From NCBI GenBank assembly GCA_035772735.1, contig JASDFA010000002.1, positions 7,874,001-7,938,000 of the forward strand: a stretch of 64,000 bases of DNA. Reading direction: 5' to 3'. Shown here piece after piece: positions 1-10,697 of this stretch; positions within the stretch are counted from its first letter, which is position 1, and the number at the start of each line of letters is the position of its first letter. Source of the DNA: Datura wrightii (lineage: Eukaryota > Streptophyta > Magnoliopsida > Solanales > Solanaceae). Below the pieces are notes generated by a model. That model saw only the letters and a list, made by a program, of their open reading frames with translations, made no database searches and was not told the DNA's origin. Position numbers and translations under genes: made by a program.

Positions 1-195
1 TCTCCAAGACTTGAATAAAAAGTTAACAATAATTTTCCTCTCAATGTGTTTCATGTATTTTTCCAACTTCTCCTACCAAAAATAAGCTAAAAGGTATTTA
101 TACAAATATTTATAACCTTTTCCTAAGTAAATAGGGAAACTGCTGAAACTACCTCCAACTTCACCTACGACCCATGAAAAGGTTGTACGGCTCGT
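1..195 (-). repeat. LTR of family B, copy 1, left part (broken by E1)
   Basis: This stretch aligns almost base for base with 45097-45285, which is the middle of the LTR of element B. The match continues at 17714, on the other side of element E1, so E1 was inserted into this LTR. Read on the minus strand it has a TATA-like TATAAATA at 95-102. The left end of the LTR lies outside the window, so it is not clear whether this copy is a solo LTR or belongs to a full element. Confidence 0.85.
191..195. other. Target-site duplication of E1, left copy
   Basis: CTCGT here and GTCGT at 17714-17718 flank element E1. They differ by one base. The uninterrupted family-B LTR at 45281-45293 has a related sequence at the same place, which supports the junction. 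Confidence 0.65.
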
Positions 196-1786
196 TAATC
201 TTGGGCATAATTACGTGCCCAAGTGTTATTTTATAGCTTAATTTAGTCATGTTTGTCTAATTATACACTTACATTCTTATGCGATTTTGTGTAAATTTGG
301 GTATGCACTAACCAACATGATTAGTCCTTGTTTTGTAGGTTAAAATGCATATGAGGGACTAAATAATGATAGGTGAAGTGAAGGAATGGAGTTGGAAGTG
401 AATTGCAAAAGATGGCAAGAAAACATGCCATGGCAAGGCTGGTCGCGCCAGGCAGCGTGCCACGATGTGCGTGTGCCGCACCCAGCACCGTGCCACGCCA
501 AGGCCATGCACGCGAAATACTTCCCTCCAAGGCGCCTACGCGCCAGCGTCCGTGCCACGCTAGGCATTGTTGCGCGCTGCAGGCTGTGTTACACTGGCCA
601 TCACGCAGGATTAGCGTCGTGCCACGTCATCTATCGCGCCATGCCTCAGCCAAGCAACATTCAAATGCAATTTCCAGTGGGCTTCAGCATTACCTCCGTG
701 GCACAGAGGCAAATTGGCACGTTCACCTCCGTTCCACGGAGCCATTTCATGACAGGCAAAAAATTACAAATTTCCTATTTACTATAAATTAAACCCTTAG
801 CTCCTAAAATCATTTGTCACGAAATATTTTCTGAAAACCATAGAGGAGCGAAGAGAGAAGTGAAGAACTCACCTAGGGTTCACTAATTTTACATTCACTT
901 TTACCTATTCTTGTAAGTACACTTCTTTAACGATGTTGTTAAGTTATTGTATGAACATGAGTGGCTAAAACCCTTCCCCTAGGGTTGAGGGCATGTGATA
1001 TGATTGTAATGCATGAATTCGTTTTGGTTTGAGTTGTTAATTGTTGTTTTGTCTTACATTCTTTATTATGGTTGTTTTTATGCTTGATCACCATGAAAAC
1101 ATACATGTTAATCTAGGTAAAATCTTGAGAGAGTAACCCTAGGCTAGAATAAGAGAATGTAGGGAGCAAGTTCTTATCTTGCGATAGGATTCGCGGTTAG
1201 GATAGAAATTATACCTAATTTGCCTTGCTTGGTTGATAAAACGGGATGATAGCAAGACATCGGCTTAGAATTGTCACTCCACCACTCGTAGAAGTAGTTG
1301 TGAAGCTAAGTTAGGTTAAATGATTAGAGGTACAAAAGTCCCTAATCAAGAGCACAACCCCCGTAAACCACATCCATGTAGTTGAATTGCCCACGAACTA
1401 GGATGTCACATCCCTGCTCAACGATGTAGTTGTGAAGCTAGTTTGTCGTGCTTAGAGACTCAAGAGACCATGAACATCGCATTTTCCAACTATGTGAGAC
1501 AACAATGGATAATTTCATACGTGAACCATTACAAAGTGTAGCATTGCATGATTATCCGGCCTTAGCTCTAGTTACTTATTATATCATTTCTAGATTATTT
1601 TGTGACCACCCCAAAACTTAATTATAATTTACCGAAAACTTCTATAATCAACACTTGTGAAGGTTCTCTAACTTCATAATTTGCTGAATTGGTGCAGTCC
1701 CTATGGGTTCGTCATTCGGCTATTAAAAAGGGTCATTGTATTACTTGTACAACCACGTACGCTTACAAGTGCGCTGGAGCGCAACA
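196..1786 (+). repeat. E1 5' LTR
   Basis: It aligns over its whole length with 16128-17713. It ends in CGCAACA just before the primer-binding site. The first bases are TAATCTTGGG, where the 3' LTR has TGAACTTGGG, so the canonical TG end has become TA. The LTR holds a GC-rich block (about 415-760) and a TATA-like site (783-788). Confidence 0.9.
415..790 (+). promoter_or_regulatory. E1 LTR GC-rich inverted-motif block and TATA box
   Basis: The block is dense in GTGCCACG-type words and their reverse complements, in sharp contrast to the AT-rich rest of the LTR. It ends with a GTGGCAC...GAGG/CACCTCCGT inverted arrangement at about 699-732, followed by TATAAA at 783-788. The position fits an LTR promoter (U3 with core promoter). 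The role of the motifs is not known to me. Confidence 0.6.
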
Positions 1787-1792
1787 AGTTTT

Positions 1793-1810
1793 TGGTGCCA
1801 TTGTCGGGAA
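1793..1810 (+). other. E1 primer-binding site (tRNA-Asp type, degraded)
   Basis: TGGTGCCATTGTCGGGAA lies six bases after the 5' LTR. It differs from the plant tRNA-Asp complement (found intact at 29708-29725) at four positions, all transitions (C to T or G to A). Confidence 0.85.
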
Positions 1811-1920
1811 ATTGGCGAAGTTTAGTAAATTTTTCTATTTTTGTGTTATTTTTAATTTCCTTACGTGTTGAGAAACTTGGTCTTAGTATGATATATTGCA
1901 GGTGACAGGTTTTCCTTGCA

Positions 1921-3156
1921 GAGCTGGCAAGGAATAAAGAGCTAGTGGAACTGTTGCTTGAACCTGAACGTCAACTTCATTTATGCAGGAGGGAAGCTCT
2001 AGAGCGAAAGCTAAAGAGACTTCAGGAGAGGTTACAACAACACCCACCAGTAGGGTAAACGAAGTTGTTACCTGAAATCATGGCAGCCCGACCAGTTCGC
2101 GAAGTGGTGATCCCACTAGCGACAAAATGTGACCTCTAGTATCCGCAAACCGAAACCTGGATAGAACTTTGAATTGAAACAGAATATGGTGCAGTTGTTA
2201 CATTCTAGTGGCCAGTTCAATGGGATGACTCATGAGGACCCGCAGCAGCACTTACAGAACTTCCTTGAGATTAGTGACACGTTCGTCCCCACCGGAGTGC
2301 CCACAGATTATGTCCGACTTACCCTCTTCCCATTCTCATTGTTGGGAGAGGCAAATAGGTGGTGAAATCTAAGCCACCGAATTCCATAACTTCTTGGGAG
2401 GATTTGGCAAAGAAGTTCCTCATTAGATTCTTCCTTCAGGCAAGACTGCCAAACTCAGGAGTGAAATATTAAGCTTCAAGCGGAGGCTAGAGGAGAAATT
2501 GTATTTGGCTTGGGAGAGATTCAAATCATTATTGAGAGACTGCCCCCATCATCAGCAGCCCAATGAAGTACTAGCCCATACTTTTTTAGAAAGTCTAGAC
2601 CCACACACAAAAATTTTACTAGACTCTGCATCGGGTGGGCAAGCATTAGAGAAGACTTATGATGAGTTGTACAATTTGTTGAACAAGATTGCTTAGGGAA
2701 ATCAAGAGTGGCACAGCAAGTCATCGAGAGGGGCAGGAAAGAGAACAGAAGGGTTGATAGAGGTGGATGATGTAAATGCCTTGGCTGCACAGGTAGCATC
2801 ATTTCAGCATCAGATGATGACTCAGTTTAATAAACTGAGTATGAACCAAAAGTATGGATAGGTAAATGTAGTTTAGCAAGCTCCTGGTTGGTGTGAAATT
2901 GCGGCAATAATGGGCACAATGTAGAATCCTGCGGGGCTAATCCTGAATCGGTCAATTTTGTTGGGAATGTTTAGAGAAACAATCAGAATTTTGGGAACAA
3001 TTACAACAAGATTTGGCAGAGCCACTCGAATTTTTCTTGGGGTGGAAATCAAAGTCAAAGCTACCAGCAACCTCAGCAGTAGCAGTATCAGCAGCAGAAC
3101 AGGCAGAATGGTGGCCAGTTGAGCAGCAACATTGACGAGACATTGTAGAAGATTAT
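1921..3156 (+). pseudogene. E1 gag, first part (broken)
   Basis: This is the capsid/nucleocapsid polyprotein region of an Athila-like element. Segments read QNMVQLLHSSGQFNGM and SDTFVPTGVPTDYVRLTLF near 2180-2330, then WERFKSLLRDCPHHQQPNE near 2510-2570 and SASGGQALEKTYDELYNLL near 2625-2685. These match the E2 gag (30080-30610) in order. The reading frame is lost at about 2364 (TGG to TGA), around 2430-2500 and at 2694-2696 (TAG). The zinc-knuckle area (about 2890) is not intact. The gene is cut at 3156 by the insertion of element C and resumes at 12953. Confidence 0.85.
3152..3156. other. Target-site duplication of element C, left copy
   Basis: ATTAT here is repeated exactly at 12948-12952, directly outside the two LTRs of element C. 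Confidence 0.9.
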
Positions 3157-5434
3157 TGTCACGCCCCGCCTTGGGAGGCATGTCAGCACCTGGTGCCCTA
3201 CTAAGACCTGGACTGCTAGACTACTGAGCGTTAGCACTTTTGGTGCCAGGCTGGCTCTAACCCTATATTCATGGAACCAACGGGCTATATAACAGTTGTA
3301 AATGCAGCCTCCAGCCGACTAGGCCTATAGCCTCCTATAAGAAAACAACAACTGACCAGAACCACAAGAGTATAAAGGAACCTATGCAGGCCGACAACGC
3401 CACCATGCTGACTAGTTTCACTGAAAAGCTGAACTAAATGCTAAACTGCTCTGTGACCGACAAGGTCACCAACTATCAACTATACAAGGCCCCACACGAC
3501 CATCATAAACAAACTAAAACATACACACGGCCTCACACGACCGGTATGACTAACCATAGGGAATATACATTCTACAAGCCTCTAAGAATGATAATAAGAT
3601 GGTCGGGACAGGGCCCCGGCCTACCCGTACTGTACAACAAAAAGAGAAATAAACCTCAAGCTGTCAAACTCCGGATGACAGGAGCTGATGACTCTGTGTG
3701 CTGGATGGAATTACGAGGGATCGGCTTCTCATCTATGAGTACCTGTAGGCAAGTAATGCAGCGCCCCCAAATGGGCGTCAGTACTATAAGTACCGAGTAT
3801 GCAAAGCAATAACTATAACATAACTGAAGATAAACATTAATACTGATAGTTACTGAAGTATAGGAGATGGCTAAGACTGCCTGGGATAGCAAAATCTGAA
3901 ATGAGCTTAACTATACTGGAGAGAAGGTGAGAATCATACCTGGCAATGCGGCTTCTTGCTATCTATCAATTTAATAAATAACACATATAGCATACAAGAA
4001 CCTATACCAGCCCCCATAAGCTTGAAGGTACCAATCAACATGCAATCTATATACCCCTACCTGGGTCACCATCCACCTAGTAACTATTCACACCACTCAC
4101 CTAGTAACTACGAGCATCTCGCCGCCCCCCTGGGTATGAAACTTGGGCTCTCTAGGCCCCTGACTATAGCTGTATCTTAGTCCGGAGGACTCCTATAAAC
4201 TGTGATCTGAGATCTGTATCTGTAATCTATAATTTGTACCCCGGGCGCAAGCGCTTGACGGGGTGTGCAATAATGCTGATAAGCCTGCTATGGGGAATGC
4301 TGCCTCCCATCTTCGTCCTCTGGCGGACGGCATGCCACTCCTTGGAGTGACATATCCTCACCCTCTAGCGGGCAAGTCGACACAACTATTAACCCTAGGG
4401 CGGCAAGGAAGCTCTAAGGGTGCCCAACATAGAACAATCATGTCTCTACAAACAACAACAATCACATATAACATATATATTAAATCTGATAATACTATCC
4501 ATGTTCTGATATTCTATTCGGAATCCCTTGCTGAATTATACTGAATTTGATACTGAGTTACACAGAGTCTAAAATAATATCTTGTTGTCTGATACTAATT
4601 TGCTAACTTTTATTCTGAATATGACATAATAATTATTCAAGCATGCTTACTAAATTTACACTGGGCATAATACTTGGCTTTGAAATGTTCTTCTGGAATT
4701 TATTCTATTTTACTATACTAAAATTACTATCTTGCCGAAGAAACTGGCTTTACATACCTCAGTTGCCGACTTCTTAACTAACTGGCGTAACTCGTCCAAT
4801 ATCCAGCTATTTCTTCCAACTGCATTCATATTCATAGCAAATGAAACTAAATTCATCAATATTCTGGAAGAAAACACTACTTTGAATATATATACTGCCC
4901 AAACTTTGACTTATCAAAAAATAGTCAAAAACTCGCTATTTCTCGAAAGTCTAGAAGGGAGAAATACTCACTTTAGGGCTAGGAGTATATTGACACTAAT
5001 TTGGAGCAATTCAACTTACCTTAGCTCGGTAGGAAGACGAATCTCCAGCCGAATTTCACGAAACTAACTCCGTAGGAATGCTCCCTGTAGCTTTATACTT
5101 CGCTACCCAAAGTTAATTTGAGTTTGGACTGTGTTTGATGGCGTAATCGGATGAATATTTGTATGGAATCCTCATCTTCCTCTGTTTTTGGTCGCTTACT
5201 GGAAATTAAAAGATGGTAAATGATTTAAGACAATGTGGGAACGCTTTATATACTTGGGGCCTTTAAGTCGCATTTGTCAAATGCAATTTATAAGTCGCAT
5301 TTGCCTTGCGACACTCCGACTTGGCGCTTGTTCGGTCTCTCCCGGGCCCTTTTTTTAGCACGTATGGCATTCTAAAACTCTTAACCAACATGCGAATAGG
5401 CCATCTAAATGTCAAGAATTTACGGGGTGTAACA
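3157..5434 (-). repeat. Element C 3' LTR (left LTR)
   Basis: It aligns with 10698-12947. In plus orientation it starts TGTCACGCCC and ends GGTGTAACA, giving TGTTACACCCC as the minus-strand LTR start, the usual chromovirus form. A minus-strand TATA (GTATATAAAG) lies at about 5243-5253. It carries an extra 27-base partial tandem duplication (AAGTCGCATTTG at 5265 and 5292) that the other LTR lacks. Confidence 0.92.
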
Positions 5435-5450
5435 TCCTCCCCCACTTAAG
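5435..5450 (-). other. Element C polypurine tract
   Basis: The minus strand reads CTTAAGTGGGGGAGGA directly before the LTR start TGTTACACC. This is the expected plus-strand primer site. Confidence 0.9.
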
Positions 5451-5721
5451 AACATTCGTCCTCAAATGTAAACTTCTGCTCACAGGAATCTCAACTTACT
5501 TGACTTATTATCGAAATTTTGGCAGAGTTTCCCCTGTATTATGGACTACCTCAAAAATCCTGAAATGCAGAGAAGTCCAATACAGGTATTCACACAATAC
5601 TATAGTATTCATCACGCAACAGACTAGAGTCAACTATTTCATCTATACACATAAATATAAGGCAACTCATAAAACAACAATACTAACGTACCTCTGGCTG
5701 ATTAAGTCTAAAATAACTGAG

Positions 5722-6151
5722 GATATCTGACTTTCATATCTTCCTCTGCTTCCCAACTCATTTCCTCTCAGTTCCTGTTACGCCATAATACCTTGACAGA
5801 AGCAACATCTTTAGTTCTTAATCTGCGAATCTGCCGGTCTAGTATGGCTACTGGAACCTCTTCATAAGCCAGCTCCTCCGAAACCTGGACATCCTGAACT
5901 GGGACAACTCTGGAGGGGTCTCCTATATACTTCCTCAGCATGGACACATGGAAAACTGGATGAACAGACTCTAAGTCTGGAGGTAAGTTCAACTCGAATG
6001 CCACTTGGCCTATTCTTTGGCGAATCTGATAAGGCCCAACAAATCTCGGGCTGAGCTTGCCTTTCTTGCCGAATCTCATCACCCCTTTCATTGGAGAAAC
6101 ATTCAAGAATACCCAGTCATTCACATTAAATTCCAAGTTTCTGCACCGCAC
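5722..6151 (-). pseudogene. Element C integrase C-terminus and chromodomain-type tail
   Basis: The segment contains the post-integrase domain (GVMRFGKKGKLSPRFVGPY, then VHPVFHVSMLRKYIGDPS) followed by a chromodomain-like tail (AILDRQIRRLRTKDVASVKV, LWRNRN). A TGA stop follows RNRN, after which the frame continues EEMSWEAEEDM to a natural stop near 5722. In chromoviruses this tail is thought to guide integration into particular chromatin. Its end lies about 270 bases from the polypurine tract. Confidence 0.9.
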
Positions 6152-6193
6152 ATCAGCATTCGATTTCTGGCGGCTCTAAGCAATCAGTAGGCG

Positions 6194-7228
6194 TTATCTG
6201 ATAAACTTTACTTTTTCCTCTAACTGATGAATAATATCCGACCCAATCAGCGCTGACTCTCCTACTTCAAACCAGCCAATTGGTGATCTGCACTTTCGCC
6301 CATACAATGCCTCATAAGGCGCCATCTGGATAGCTGAATGGTAATTATTATTATAAGCAAACTCAATAAGTGGTAAGTGCTCATCCCAGCTACCTCCAAA
6401 GTCCAAAACACATGCTCGCAACATATCCTCGAGCGTTTGAATAGTGCGTTCTGCCCGCCCATCTGTCTGAGGATGAAAAGTTTTGCTCAGATTAATCTGT
6501 GTTCCCAGGCCTCTCTAAAATGATTGCCAAAATTTGGCTGTAAATTGTGCCCCTCTGTCAGAGATAATGGACACTGGAACATCGTGCAGTCTGACTATTT
6601 CTCTGCTATACAACTCAGCATGATCTTCGGCAGAGAAAGTAGCCCTTACTGGCAGAAAATGGGCTGATTTTGTCAGTCTGTCAACAATTACCCAAATCGA
6701 GTCATTTCTATGCCTGGTACGGGGTAATCCTGCTACAAAATCCATATTTACTACTTCCCACTTCCAAAGAGGCATAGCTATGTCTTGAGTCAATCCACCT
6801 GGTTTCTGGTGTTCAGCTTTTACTTGCTGGCAATTAGGACATTGGGCTACGAATTCTGCTATTTCCCTCTTCATCCCTAACCACCAGTAGATTTCTTTGA
6901 TATCGTGGTACATTTTCATCGTGCCTGGATGGAGAGAATAGAGGGCGTAATGTACCTCGCCCATAATCTGTTGGTGAAGCCCTACAACGTTTGGAACACA
7001 AAGGCGACCCTTACATCACAACGCTCCATCCTCAGTTACCTGAAAATCTGGCACTTTTCCTTGCTGAACTTTGTCTTTTAGCTGAACCAGGTCAGGATCT
7101 TCATACTGTCGTTCCTTTAACTCCACAACTAATGACGAAACTACGATGTTCTGAATTACTGCTCTGTTGTCCTCTGTTTCTGCTACACGAACGGCTAAAC
7201 TGGCTAACTGGTGTATTTCTCGGGCCAA
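6194..7228 (-). pseudogene. Element C integrase (broken)
   Basis: The zinc-binding region is visible as SLHPG...CPNCQQ at about 6925-6835. The catalytic core follows with VVNMDFVAGLP (first Asp, about 6745), SDRGAQF (second Asp, about 6555) and TDGRAERTIQTLE (Glu, about 6455). A TAG stop at about 6517-6519 splits the core, and further stops follow at about 6194 and 6175. The enzyme would join element DNA to the chromosome, but the reading frame is closed. The linker to RNase H (7016-7228) is included. Confidence 0.88.
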
Positions 7229-7234
7229 TTCCTT

Positions 7235-7675
7235 CTACTCGAGCTGCAAGTACGCCAAACTCCCCATAGACTTACGACTAAGGGCATCTGCTACTACGTT
7301 TGTTCTTCCTGGGTGATACAGAATATTTACATCATAATCTTTCAACAACTCCAACCAGCGACGCTGCCGTAAATTCAACTCTCTCTGGGTGAAGATATAC
7401 TGTAGGCTTTTATGATCAGTGAAAATATCCATATGGACGCCATACAAGTAATGTCTCCATATCTTTAGGGCGTGGATCACTGCGGCTTGTTCTAGGTCAT
7501 GGGTAGGATAATTCTTTTCGTGTTTCCTCAGCTTTCTGGAAGCATAAGCAATTACTTTACCATGCTGCATCAACACAAAGCCTAACCCAATACCCGAAGC
7601 ATCACAATAAATTGCATAACCCTCCGTACCTTCTGGCAATGCTAACACTAGGGCGGAGGTCAACCTGTCTTTCAA
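7235..7675 (-). pseudogene. Element C RNase H domain
   Basis: The open segment reads YAIYCDASGIGLGFVLMQHG, then IAYASRKLRKHEKNYPTHDLE, FTDHKSLQYIF and VVADALSRK, which are the usual Ty3/gypsy RNase H blocks. Conserved acidic residues (CDAS, TDHKSL) are present. The usual Glu of HDLELAAVVHAL is kept as HDLEQAAVIHAL. The frame upstream, linking to RT, is interrupted near 7690-7780. Confidence 0.92.
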
Positions 7676-7785
7676 TTCCTGGAAACTCTGCTCACATGCC
7701 TCCGTCCACTAAAACTTTACTGCTTTTTGCGTCAACTTAGTCAGAGGTGCCGCTATGGTGGAGAATCCCTCAACAAATTTCTGTA

Positions 7786-8727
7786 CTACCCTGCTAATCC
7801 CAGAAAACTGCGTACTTCAGTCAGAGTGGTAGGCCTGGGCCATGTTTTTACTGCTTCTATTTTCTGTGTGTCTACTTGTATACCAGCATCCGACACGATA
7901 TTCCCCAAGAAGGCTACTGAGTTCAGCCAAAATTCACATTTAGAGAACTTGGCATACAGCTGACGGTCCTTGAGAATTTGGAGCAGTGTCCGCAAATGAT
8001 CTTGGTGGTCTGCCTCTAAGCGAGAATACACTAGAATATCGTCAATAAACACTATCACGAACAGGTCCAGGTATGGTCTGAAGATGCTGTTCATCAGGTC
8101 CATGAATACTGCGGGAGCATTCGTCAACCCAAAGGACATGACTAGGAATTCAAAATGGTTGTATCTGGTCCTAAAGGCAGTCTTCAGAATGTCCCTTTCA
8201 CGAACTCGAACATGATGATATCTGGACCGTAAGTCAATCTTGGAGAAATATCTGGCCCCCTGTAACTGATCAAACAAATCATCTATTCTGGGAAGCGGAT
8301 ACTTCTTCTTGACTGTAACCTTGTTTGAGTACCGGTAGTCTATACACAAGTGGAGGGAGCCGTCCTTCTTTCTGACAAATAGAACCGGCGCACCCCAAGG
8401 TGAAGTACTCGACCTAATAAAGCCCTTATCTAACAGATCCTTCAGCTGTTCCTTTAGTTCTCTGAGTTCAGCAGGAGCCATACGATACGGAGGGATCGAT
8501 ATGGGCTGAGTTACTGGTAGCAAATTAATTGCAAAATCTATTTCTCTTTCTAGGGGAATACCAGGTAGCTCATCTAGGAATACGTTGGGGAATTCATTAA
8601 CCACTATAACATACTGGAGAGTCGGAGGCTCTACCCGCACATCCTGGACTCTGATTATGTGGCAAATGCATCCCTTAGCTATCAACTTCCTTGCTCGAAG
8701 GTAGGAAATAAACCTACCTTTTGGCAT
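7786..8727 (-). pseudogene. Element C reverse transcriptase
   Basis: This is an open stretch of 313 codons covering most of RT. Visible blocks are IPPYRMAPAELRELKEQL, WGAPVLFVRKKDGSL, CIDYR, KYPLPRIDDLFDQLQGARYF, KIDLRSRYHHVRV, FEFLVMSFGLTNAPAVFM and the catalytic FIDDILVYS (Asp pair at 8038-8043). The start shown is only the first Met after upstream stops. In the element, PR-RT is one polyprotein. Substitutions such as DLRSGYHQ to DLRSRYHH suggest relaxed constraint. Confidence 0.95.
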
Positions 8728-8739
8728 AGCTGTACTACC

Positions 8740-9090
8740 CTTCCACTCTCATACTGCCTCCCCTGGAAAGTGGAATCGGACCGTCTTGGTCCAGCATTCT
8801 ACATTGGCATAGCACGGCACTAACCAATCCATACCCATAATGGCATCGAAATCAATCATATCTAATTCTACCAGATCTACTGTGGTCTGATGATTATCAA
8901 CCTCTATTTTACGCCCTCAATAAACCCTTTTGGCTATGATGGAGTCATCAACGGGTGTAGATACTGAAAAGGGTTGCTGAAGCAACTATGGTACAACACT
9001 GAACTTTCGAGCCACAAATGGGGTAACGTAGAACAAGGTAGATCCTGGATAAATCAATACATAAGCAGAGTGAGAGAAAATAGTCATCAT
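8740..9090 (-). pseudogene. Element C protease remnant with lost catalytic Asp
   Basis: The minus-strand frame reads SAYVLIYPGSTLFYVTPFV. In this lineage the position before PGS is the catalytic Asp. Here the codon at 9049-9051 encodes Tyr. The downstream block DLVELDMIDFDAIMGMDWL (about 8890-8835) is well kept. A retropepsin without its Asp cannot cleave the polyprotein. Confidence 0.85.
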
Positions 9091-9229
9091 ACCTGTTACC
9101 ACATCTAGAGACGCCTTCGAGTCCTGCCTCCCTGGTAATGCATAGGTACGACTTGGGCCCGTACCTGAACTCGAGGCCCCTCATCTGCCTCGGCCCCTAC
9201 CTATTGGGACTGAGGCCCTACGCCCTGCC

Positions 9230-10498
9230 GAGGCTGCTGGAGCTCGCGGCCCTGCTGATACCCTGTTTTGTCTATCTCAGTTACCCTGACCCCTGGCTTG
9301 ACAGTTTCTCATCACATGACCCTCCTGCCCGCATATATAACACCCTGTGGAGCCATATCTGCAAGCTCCAGTGTGGGGTCGGCTGCAAATAGGGCAAGGT
9401 AAGGGTGTATACCTGCTCTGCTCTGCCCTCCTCCGCTGGGGCGAATCTATCATTCGAGAACTCCCGCCGGACTCTGTCTGTCCCCGGCGACCAAATCTAC
9501 CCCTCTACTGCTGTGATGGAGGCGGGGGTCTAGGTGGCCTATATGACAATCGTGGCCTAGGCCCTCTCCAAATCTCCCCCTGTATCTCATCTAATCTTTC
9601 CCTACAACGCTGTTCTTGATTTATTCGTCTGCTATCCTAATGCCGCTGTCTAAGGCCCTCAATAGTCCGGGCAAAGGCCTGCACCTGAGCAATATCCATA
9701 TATTCCCGCAGCGTAGCTGTCATGCATGCCTCAATATATTCTGGGTTCATACCCATAATAAACTGGTGGACTCTAGATGGCATGGTGTCCAAAAAGGCTG
9801 GAGCACAGCGGGCCAATGAATCGAACTACAGGGCGTACTCCCGTACACTTCTCGCCCCCTACTCCAAGTGCAAAAACTGGTCCATCCGGGCCTGTCGGAT
9901 TTCTCGTGGTAGATACGGTCTAGGAAAGCCTCTGAAAAGCTGGACCAGGTCGGAGGGGCAACATCTCTCCCTCGAGACCTTTCCTAACTCTTGTACCATA
10001 ACACAACAATATCCCGCAGCCAGAATACCGCTAACTCAACCGACTCTGTAGATGTCACATGCATGACTCAGAAGATTCTCTACATCTGATCCAGGAAGTC
10101 TTGGGGGTCCTCTGCCTGATCCGACCCTATGAACTGCGGGGGACCTAGTGCCAAAAATTCTCGGACCCTCAAACTGCCAGGCCCACCTGATGATTCTGCT
10201 ATTACGGGTGGCACTGACTAGCGCTGAGTAGCCATCATTTGTGCCAACATAACTGCTGCACTCGAATTTCCTGGTCGGATGGTGTAGGTACAGGAACTAT
10301 CGGAGGTAATGTCGTCCCGAGTGGCTCCTGGTGGGGTGGGGACTGCTGTGAAGGTCGAGATGATGCCTTTGTATCGCCCTTAGATCTGGATGATTCTAAA
10401 TGATGCTGAGGCATCCTGTTGGTGCCTTCTCCTGCTGCGGTATCCAATCTTCTACCTGTGACAAGATGTCGCTGGTCTGCTATTTTATCTGTAAACAA
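9230..10498 (-). pseudogene. Element C gag (broken)
   Basis: The N-terminal part reads QPLGTT-like proline-rich sequence and PSDQEIRVQ near 10300-10250. The capsid block REFLALGPPQFIGSDQAEDP and QDFLDQM follows near 10150-10080, with TAG and TGA stops. A complete zinc knuckle, CYICGQEGHVMRNC, is at 9301-9342. F has ATG at the equivalent start. Here the aligned codon is ATA, so the original start may be lost. Confidence 0.8.
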
Positions 10499-10675
10499 AG
10501 AGTACGATAAGCTTTAGAGACTCAACCCTATACTGTACTGCTCTATAGCACGACTGAATATGAAGAAAGAGTAACCATCCTATCATGCCTTGCAGCCTCC
10601 TGCCTATGGTATGCGGTGCACAATACATCCATAGACAAGACTCTACTTAGCACGGCTTGCAGACTCCCTGGGATA

Positions 10676-10693
10676 CGACCTGCTCTGATACCA
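10676..10693 (-). other. Element C primer-binding site (initiator tRNA-Met)
   Basis: The minus strand reads TGGTATCAGAGCAGGTCG, starting four bases inside the 5' LTR end. TGGTATCAGAGC is the standard plant tRNA-iMet complement. Confidence 0.92.
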
Positions 10694-10697
10694 AGTT

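Noticed and set aside
386..792. Overlapping open frames of about 130 codons in the E1 LTR (and similar ones at 16319-16673)
   Set aside because: They lie in the GC-rich motif block of an LTR, differ between the two LTR copies, and show no protein motif. They are by-products of GC-rich sequence.
4060..4110. Repeated CACCTAGTAACTA words, also at 11605-11660
   Set aside because: Considered as a CRISPR-like or tandem array. Only two units, present once in each LTR of element C, so it is a small duplication within the LTR.
10676..10697. Possible tRNA-like sequence (TGGTATCAGAGC), also at 20946
   Set aside because: These are primer-binding sites complementary to tRNA ends. No cloverleaf can be formed around them.
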